DNA of 17,638 bases. It comes from Pseudomonas sp. UBA4194 (lineage in GTDB: Bacteria; Pseudomonadota; Gammaproteobacteria; Pseudomonadales; Pseudomonadaceae). Of the stretch, positions 14,383-17,638 are shown one piece after another. The translations under genes and the position numbers were made by a program. Each line of letters starts with the position of its first letter. The first letter of the stretch is position 1. The notes beneath the pieces are model-generated. The model was not told the origin of the DNA and searched no databases. It was given only the letters and a program-made list of their open reading frames with translations. The stretch spans positions 125,234 through 142,871 of the forward strand of contig NZ_DFUE01000039.1 of assembly GCF_002379585.1 (NCBI RefSeq), in the 5' to 3' direction.

Positions 14383-15366
14383 TTACTGAACGGCTTCGAT
14401 ACGGGTGATCAGCTCTTTGTACCGCGCGCCGTATTTATCGCGAACCGGCTGCGTAGCGTCGTAGAAGGCTTTCTTCTGCTCAGGCGTGAGGCTGATGAAC
14501 TCCACACCGCTGGCTTTGAGCTTGGTCTCGGCTTCGGCGGATTTCTTGTCCCACAGCACGCGCTCTTCCATCTGCGCTTCGCGGGCCAGCTTTTTCACCA
14601 AGGCCTGTTGCTCGGGGTTCAACTTTTCCCAGGTGGTCTTCGAGATCACTACCGGCTCCGGCAGGATCAGGTGCTCGGTCATGGTGTAGAACTTGGCGTT
14701 CTGGTAATGGTTGTGTTCCAGGAAGGTCGGCGGGTTGTTCTCGGCGCCGTCGATCACGCCGGTCTGCAGGGCACTGAAAATTTCACCCGTAGCCATGGCG
14801 ATACCGTTGCCGCCCATGTCGTTGATGGTGTCGATGAACACCGGGTTGCCCTGTACGCGAATCTTCATGCCCTTGAGGTCGGCGATGCTACGTACCGGCT
14901 TTTTGGTATAGAGGTTGCGCGTGCCACCATCCATCCAGGCCAGGGCGACCATGTTGAAATTGGAATTGGTGATCTTGTCCAGCATCTCCTGGCCGATGTC
15001 GCCGTCGATGATCTTGCGCATGTGTGCCTGGTCACGAAAGATGAACGGCAGGTTGAAGGCGTTCACATCCGGCACCACCGGCCCGACGATGCCCAGGCTG
15101 ACGCGCGTCATCTGCACGGCATTGGCCTGTACCTGCTCGACCACTTCCTTCTCCGAACCCAGCACGCCGCCGGCGAACATCTTGAAGCTGATTTCGCCCT
15201 TGCTTTGCTCTTCCAGCTTCTTGCCCATCGCCTGCTCGGCCACGACCGGCGGATACCCGGTGGGATGAACCTCGGCGAACTTGATCTTGATCTCCGCCTG
15301 GGCAAGACCCGACAGGCAGAAAGCGAGGGGGAGTGCAGCGACGATCAGCGTACGTTTGAAATCCAT
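14383..15366 (-). CDS. dctP: TRAP transporter periplasmic solute-binding protein (DctP type), probably uronate-specific
   Basis: This 327-aa protein has a clear Sec signal: basic MDFKRT, hydrophobic core, and cleavage after AQA (residue 24). The mature part shows the DctP fold: KIKFAEVHPTGYPP, then LPFIFRDQAHMRKIIDG, DLKGMKIRVQGNP with the conserved substrate-carboxylate-binding Arg near residue 171, and GEIFSALQTGVIDGAENNPPTFLEHNHYQNAKFY, a strong family signature. TRAP binding proteins take organic acids. The neighbouring uronate dehydrogenase points to galacturonate or glucuronate, an inference from context. GGAGT lies 5-6 bases before the ATG. AACAACAA and AAAAACAA lie directly upstream, suggesting Hfq/Crc control. 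It follows udh by 55 bases. Confidence 0.94.
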   Translation of the reverse strand: MDFKRTLIVAALPLAFCLSGLAQAEIKIKFAEVHPTGYPPVVAEQAMGKKLEEQSKGEISFKMFAGGVLGSEKEVVEQVQANAVQMTRVSLGIVGPVVPDVNAFNLPFIFRDQAHMRKIIDGDIGQEMLDKITNSNFNMVALAWMDGGTRNLYTKKPVRSIADLKGMKIRVQGNPVFIDTINDMGGNGIAMATGEIFSALQTGVIDGAENNPPTFLEHNHYQNAKFYTMTEHLILPEPVVISKTTWEKLNPEQQALVKKLAREAQMEERVLWDKKSAEAETKLKASGVEFISLTPEQKKAFYDATQPVRDKYGARYKELITRIEAVQ

Positions 15367-15380
15367 GGATGACTCCGATG

Positions 15381-15391
15381 TTGTTGTTTTT
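15381..15391 (-). promoter_or_regulatory. AANAANAA (Hfq/Crc) motif in the dctP leader
   Basis: On the minus strand AAAAACAACAA covers two overlapping AANAANAA matches (AACAACAA at 15381-15388, AAAAACAA at 15384-15391). It sits 4 bases upstream of the dctP ribosome site GGAGT (15372-15376), where Hfq with Crc blocks translation of catabolic mRNAs in Pseudomonas. Pattern and position are seen; function is inferred. Confidence 0.55.
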
Positions 15392-15421
15392 TTAGTCGTG
15401 ATTGCAGTGTCGGACGGTGGA

Positions 15422-16246
15422 TCAGTTGTTGTCGTCGAAAGGCCCCGCAGCTACGAAAGCACCACCCTGATACACCATGGCGGGGTCGTCGGCGGGCGGC
15501 ATTGGCTGCGCCTCGACCTTGTCGCGGAACACTTCGGAGCTGTCCTTGGGCTGATAGCCCAGGTGCGCGGCGTAGCGGTTGTCCCACCACACGTCGCGGT
15601 TGGCCGAGGCGCCGTACACCACCGTGTGGCCAACGTCCGGGGTGAACAGGCCCAGTTGGATCAGTTGGGTCAGGTCGGCGTAACTCAGCCAGGTGCTGAG
15701 CATGCGGCGGTTCTGCGGTTCGGGGAACGAGGAGCCAATGCGCAAGCTGACGGTTTCGATGCCGTAACGATCGTAGTAGAAGGTCGCCATGTCTTCGCCG
15801 TAGGACTTGGACAGGCCGTAATAGCTGTCGGGGCGGCGCTCGCAGCGGGCATCGATGGTCTCGGTCTGCTTGTAGAAACCGATCACATGGTTGGAGCTGG
15901 CGAAGATGATGCGCTTGACGCCATGGCGGCGTGCAGCCTCGTAGATGTGGAAAATGCCGCTGATATTGGGGCCGATGATCTCTTCGAAAGGGCGCTCGAC
16001 CGAGACCCCACCGAAGTGGACGATGGCATCGACCCCCTGCACGAGCTGGTCGACGGCGTGTTTGTCAGCCAGATCGCAAGGCTGCACTTCTTCGCTGTCG
16101 TCCGCGGCGGGGGCCATCTGGGCGATGTCCGACAGGCGCAAGACCTTGGCGTAGGGTTTGAGCGTTTCGCGCAACACTTTGCCCAGGCCGCCGGCGGCGC
16201 CCGTGAGTAGCAAACGATTGAGGGGCGGGGAGAACGATGAGCTCAT
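15422..16246 (-). CDS. udh: Uronate dehydrogenase (NAD-dependent)
   Basis: This 274-aa short-chain-type dehydrogenase closely resembles Pseudomonas Udh (about 275 aa). The NAD-binding TGAAGGLG motif is at residues 15-22, acidic Asp40 ends strand 2 (NAD preference), and IIFASSN gives the catalytic Ser (117/118). YYGLSK supplies Tyr143 and Lys147. Later blocks are SLRIGSSFPEPQNRRML and DVWWDNRYA. It oxidises D-galacturonate and D-glucuronate to the corresponding 1,5-aldarolactones, the first step of oxidative uronate catabolism in the cytosol. First gene of udh-dctP-dctQ-dctM. AGGTGA lies 7 bases before the ATG at 16246. Upstream are a strong promoter, a GntR-type site and Crc motifs. No lactonase or isomerase gene accompanies it here. 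Confidence 0.95.
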   Translation of the reverse strand: MSSSFSPPLNRLLLTGAAGGLGKVLRETLKPYAKVLRLSDIAQMAPAADDSEEVQPCDLADKHAVDQLVQGVDAIVHFGGVSVERPFEEIIGPNISGIFHIYEAARRHGVKRIIFASSNHVIGFYKQTETIDARCERRPDSYYGLSKSYGEDMATFYYDRYGIETVSLRIGSSFPEPQNRRMLSTWLSYADLTQLIQLGLFTPDVGHTVVYGASANRDVWWDNRYAAHLGYQPKDSSEVFRDKVEAQPMPPADDPAMVYQGGAFVAAGPFDDNN

Positions 16247-16261
16247 AGTGGGATCACCTGG

Positions 16262-16275
16262 TTATTATTTTTGTT
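16262..16275 (-). promoter_or_regulatory. AANAANAA (Hfq/Crc) motifs in the udh leader
   Basis: On the minus strand AACAAAAATAATAA contains AACAAAAA (16268-16275) and AATAATAA (16262-16269), both exact AANAANAA matches. They end 2 bases upstream of the udh ribosome site AGGTGA (16254-16259). This is the classic place for Hfq/Crc carbon catabolite repression in Pseudomonas. Function inferred. Confidence 0.6.
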
Positions 16276-16280
16276 ATCCG

Positions 16281-16291
16281 TCGTCGTACAA
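16281..16291 (-). promoter_or_regulatory. GntR (FadR-subfamily) operator candidate at the udh transcription start
   Basis: TTGTACGACGA on the minus strand fits TNGTNNNACNA, the known FadR-subfamily GntR consensus, on both strands. It lies within a 12-base near-palindrome centred on GTAC (16282-16293, 10 of 12 symmetric). It begins just downstream of the predicted start (about 16294), the position of a repressor site. A GntR regulator of hexuronate/hexarate genes is the likely ligand-responsive partner; none is encoded in this window. Confidence 0.5.
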
Positions 16292-16300
16292 CGTTGCGAA

Positions 16301-16329
16301 AAGATAGTTACCGCCGGTGTGTCTGTCAA
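16301..16329 (-). promoter_or_regulatory. Sigma70-type promoter of the udh-dctPQM operon
   Basis: On the minus strand TTGACA (16324-16329) is a perfect -35. It is separated by 17 bp from TATCTT (16301-16306), a 4-of-6 -10. The predicted start near 16294 gives a leader of about 48 bases before the udh ATG. The -35 is only 18 bases from the stop of the upstream acetyltransferase gene. Confidence 0.7.
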
Positions 16330-16347
16330 TTGTCTGTAGACGAAGGT

Positions 16348-16842
16348 CTACGCATCGGCAGCAAATGCCTGCAGCGCCTGCCCATCCATCCGATACCGGA
16401 CCCACTCCGGCTGGGGTTGGGCGCCGATCGATTTGTAGAACTGGATGGCTGGCTCGTTCCAGTCCAGCACGCTCCATTCGAAGCGTCCGCAGCCTTTGGC
16501 ACAGGCTTCCCGGGCCAGGTGCTTGAGCAACAGCTTGCCGGCGCCGGTGCCACGCGCGTCGACGCTGACGTAGAGGTCTTCCAGATAGAGCCCGTTGCGG
16601 CCCTGCCAGGTGGAGTAGTTGAAGAAGTACACCGCGAAGCCCACGGGCTGGTCGCCGCGCAGGCAGATCAGCCCATGGGCAGTCGCGTTGTCGCCGAAGA
16701 GGGTGCGTTGAATGTCGTCGACGCTGGCGATGACTTCGTGGCGGGCTTTTTCGTATTCGGCCAGCTCGGTGATGAAGGCCAGGATCTGGGGTGCATCGCT
16801 GGGTTGTGCGGGGCGGATAGTGAGGGTCAAGACGGTGGTCAT
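16348..16842 (-). CDS. GNAT-family N-acetyltransferase (SSAT2/thialysine acetyltransferase-like)
   Basis: This 164-aa protein has the single-domain GNAT fold: LTIRPAQPSDAPQILAFITELAEYEK at the start, VGFAVYFFNYSTWQGRNGLYLEDLYV in the middle, and the acetyl-CoA pyrophosphate loop ARGTGAGK at about residues 95-102. It ends with RFEWSVLDWNEPAIQFYKSIGA. The YLEDLYV and VLDWNxPAIxFY blocks are typical of the spermidine/spermine N1-acetyltransferase 2 (thialysine) branch, so a small amine substrate is plausible but unproven. I chose the ATG at 16842; the extension to 16881 adds residues unlike the family. The ribosome site is weak, and a small upstream reading frame ends in an ATGA overlap with this start. 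Confidence 0.9.
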   Translation of the reverse strand: MTTVLTLTIRPAQPSDAPQILAFITELAEYEKARHEVIASVDDIQRTLFGDNATAHGLICLRGDQPVGFAVYFFNYSTWQGRNGLYLEDLYVSVDARGTGAGKLLLKHLAREACAKGCGRFEWSVLDWNEPAIQFYKSIGAQPQPEWVRYRMDGQALQAFAADA

Positions 16843-16926
16843 CCGGTTGCTAAAGGGACAGGGTGCACGCAGTCGATACACTGCGGCAGTGCGCGATGGT
16901 CGACCAACCGCAGGCTGCTGGCAACC

Positions 16927-16953
16927 CCTGGAGCCTGGTCGACCAGGTCCAGG
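16927..16953. repeat. 27-bp imperfect palindrome upstream of the acetyltransferase gene
   Basis: CCTGGTCGACCAGG (16934-16947) is a perfect 14-base palindrome. It is extended by CCTGGA (16927-16932) and TCCAGG (16948-16953) with a single unpaired G at 16933. TGGTCGACCA recurs at 16897-16906 (centre-to-centre 39 bases). A 12-base palindrome (tcatccggatga, 16958-16969) is adjacent. These may be operators or an mRNA hairpin. Confidence 0.5.
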
Positions 16954-16980
16954 AGCGTCATCCGGATGATGCGAGCAACG

Positions 16981-17316
16981 TTACCAGCGATCACCACCGC
17001 GACCGCGGTCGTGGCCCCTGTCATAGCCCCGGTCGTAATGCCTGTCATAGTGGCCCCGCGGCGGTGGCGGAGCGAATCGATGCGGCTGCGGTACCACCGG
17101 TACATAGGCCACTGGCTGGTAGCGCGGTGGCGGCGGGGCAGGCCGGTAGTGAGGGCGGTCGTTGCGCTGAGAGTGGCTGATGGCGGTGGCCAGTACCGCG
17201 CCCACCGCGGCTCCCGCGATCACCGGTACCACGATACTGCGCTCGGTGGCCGAAGCCGTGCCGGCGGCAAGCAGGCTGGCGGACAGGAGCAGGACTTTGG
17301 TCAGTTTGGAAATCAT
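16981..17316 (-). CDS. Small secreted proline-rich protein with glycine-zipper-like segment
   Basis: This 111-aa protein of unknown function has a Sec signal (MISKLTKVLLLSASLLAAGTASA, residues 1-23, cleavage after ASA), given here in one-letter code as hydrophobic core plus AxA. A hydrophobic AGAAVGAVLA stretch follows (about 34-43), resembling glycine-zipper segments of outer-membrane-associated small proteins. The rest is Pro-rich (APPPPRYQP, APPPPRGHY) and ends in Asp-Arg-Gly repeats (YDRG, HDRG, GDRW). It is probably periplasmic or envelope-associated. GAGGAG lies about 6 bases before the ATG at 17316. Low-complexity composition makes homology calls risky, but signal and ribosome site support a real gene. 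Confidence 0.75.
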   Translation of the reverse strand: MISKLTKVLLLSASLLAAGTASATERSIVVPVIAGAAVGAVLATAISHSQRNDRPHYRPAPPPPRYQPVAYVPVVPQPHRFAPPPPRGHYDRHYDRGYDRGHDRGRGGDRW

Positions 17317-17601
17317 GATGTCTCCTCAGGCGGCTTGTGTGGGTTCGCCATGGACGTATGAAACACCGGGGGGGTGTAAGGCGAGGTCTAGGGTTGGTAA
17401 AGGTTGGGTAAAGCGGGGGGGTGGTTGTGGCTGTGGTTTTGGTTTTGGTTTTGTGGTGAATGGTCCCCTCACCCCAGCCCTCTCCCTGAGGGAGAGGGCT
17501 GGGGTGAGGGGACCATTCACCACCGATCCCAACCCTGCCACGTTGACATCATCCACCCTCAACACCACCATACCCCCCACACCCCTACAACCAGATACAC
17601 C
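17317..17601. other. Gap upstream of the proline-rich protein gene
   Basis: This stretch holds the promoter side of the minus-strand gene ending at 17316; no consensus promoter was recognised. It also has a G/T-rich run with ttttggttttggttttg before 17453, the 71-bp palindrome at 17453-17523, and C-rich sequence after it. No convincing gene. Confidence 0.5.
17453..17523. repeat. Palindromic repeat family 'PAL', copy C (perfect 71-bp palindrome)
   Basis: Positions 17453-17487 and 17489-17523 are exact reverse complements over 35 bases around one central G. The sequence runs from gtggtgaatggtcccctc through the core to its mirror. It equals copies A and B with the loop removed, and shares the attcaccac flank with copy A. 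Confidence 0.92.
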
Positions 17602-17638
17602 ATGCCTTTAGCCCGCCTGTTCACCCTTTGCTGCTGCC
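17602..17638 (+). CDS. Possible start of a gene running off the window
   Basis: ATG at 17602 opens a frame reading MPLARLFTLCCC with no stop before the window ends. The basic-then-hydrophobic start with Cys residues could be a signal peptide or lipoprotein signal. No ribosome site is seen upstream, so this is a weak call. Confidence 0.25.
   Translation, partial: MPLARLFTLCCC

Noticed and set aside
14293..15372. Plus-strand open frame of 359 codons opposite dctP
   Set aside because: It lies antisense to an unmistakable TRAP binding-protein gene with signal peptide and ribosome site; its translation has no recognisable family.
16294..17361. Plus-strand open frame of 355 codons across the acetyltransferase and proline-rich genes
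   Set aside because: It runs antisense through two supported genes and the udh promoter and has shadow-like composition.

Overview
The window looks like chromosomal DNA of a fluorescent-group Pseudomonas (P. putida/P. fluorescens type). This rests on the GC-rich coding sequence, REP elements of the Pseudomonas kind at the left edge, and close protein resemblance of most genes to Pseudomonas housekeeping and catabolic families. No prophage, plasmid, transposase, CRISPR or defence gene was seen. It is an ordinary metabolic region with several notable intergenic signals.

Layout, left to right. (1) 1-186: a small cluster of REP hairpins, the last of which contains the stop codon of the next gene. 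(2) 175-4254: a large FAD/4Fe-4S YdiJ-type dehydrogenase (minus strand), divergent from a LysR regulator; a GCAT-N11-ATGC dyad lies between them. (3) 4349-4558: a small DUF2945 protein, followed by a 41-bp-arm inverted repeat (family 'PAL', copy A). (4) 4716-6859: a fosmidomycin-efflux MFS transporter (fsr) divergent from an AraC regulator. (5) 6869-7708: the YghU-type glutathione transferase. (6) 7951-8025: tRNA-Gln(TTG) with a stable-RNA-like promoter. (7) 8064-9008: an aldo/keto reductase with a clear sigma70 promoter, then PAL copy B. (8) 9242-10294: a nitronate monooxygenase. (9) 10441-12158: a two-gene operon with an ATGA overlap, coding for a DUF2231 membrane protein and a lipoprotein of the PQQ-dependent sorbosone/sugar dehydrogenase family. 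(10) 12159-12509: a 351-bp gap with a structured element ending in T5. (11) 12510-16246: a uronate operon udh-dctP-dctQ-dctM (all minus strand). (12) 16348-17316: a GNAT acetyltransferase and a small secreted proline-rich protein. (13) 17317-17638: a gap with a perfect 71-bp palindrome (PAL copy C) and possibly the first codons of another gene.

The best-integrated story is the uronate operon. Uronate dehydrogenase (oxidation of galacturonate/glucuronate to the aldarolactone) is encoded together with a complete TRAP importer. The promoter upstream of udh has a consensus -35 (TTGACA), a 17-bp spacer and a good -10. A site matching the FadR-subfamily GntR consensus TNGTNNNACNA sits at the predicted transcription start. 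Immediately upstream of the ribosome-binding sites of both udh and dctP are AANAANAA motifs, the signature of Hfq/Crc catabolite repression in Pseudomonas. A GC-rich hairpin separates dctP from dctQM. Together these suggest substrate de-repression, carbon-source hierarchy control and differential expression of binding protein versus permease.

The second theme is a family of perfect or near-perfect palindromes (gtcccctcaccccagccctc core) present three times, plus a core-only remnant. Two copies share a recognisable loop sequence in opposite orientation, which indicates a dispersed element family and not chance hairpins.
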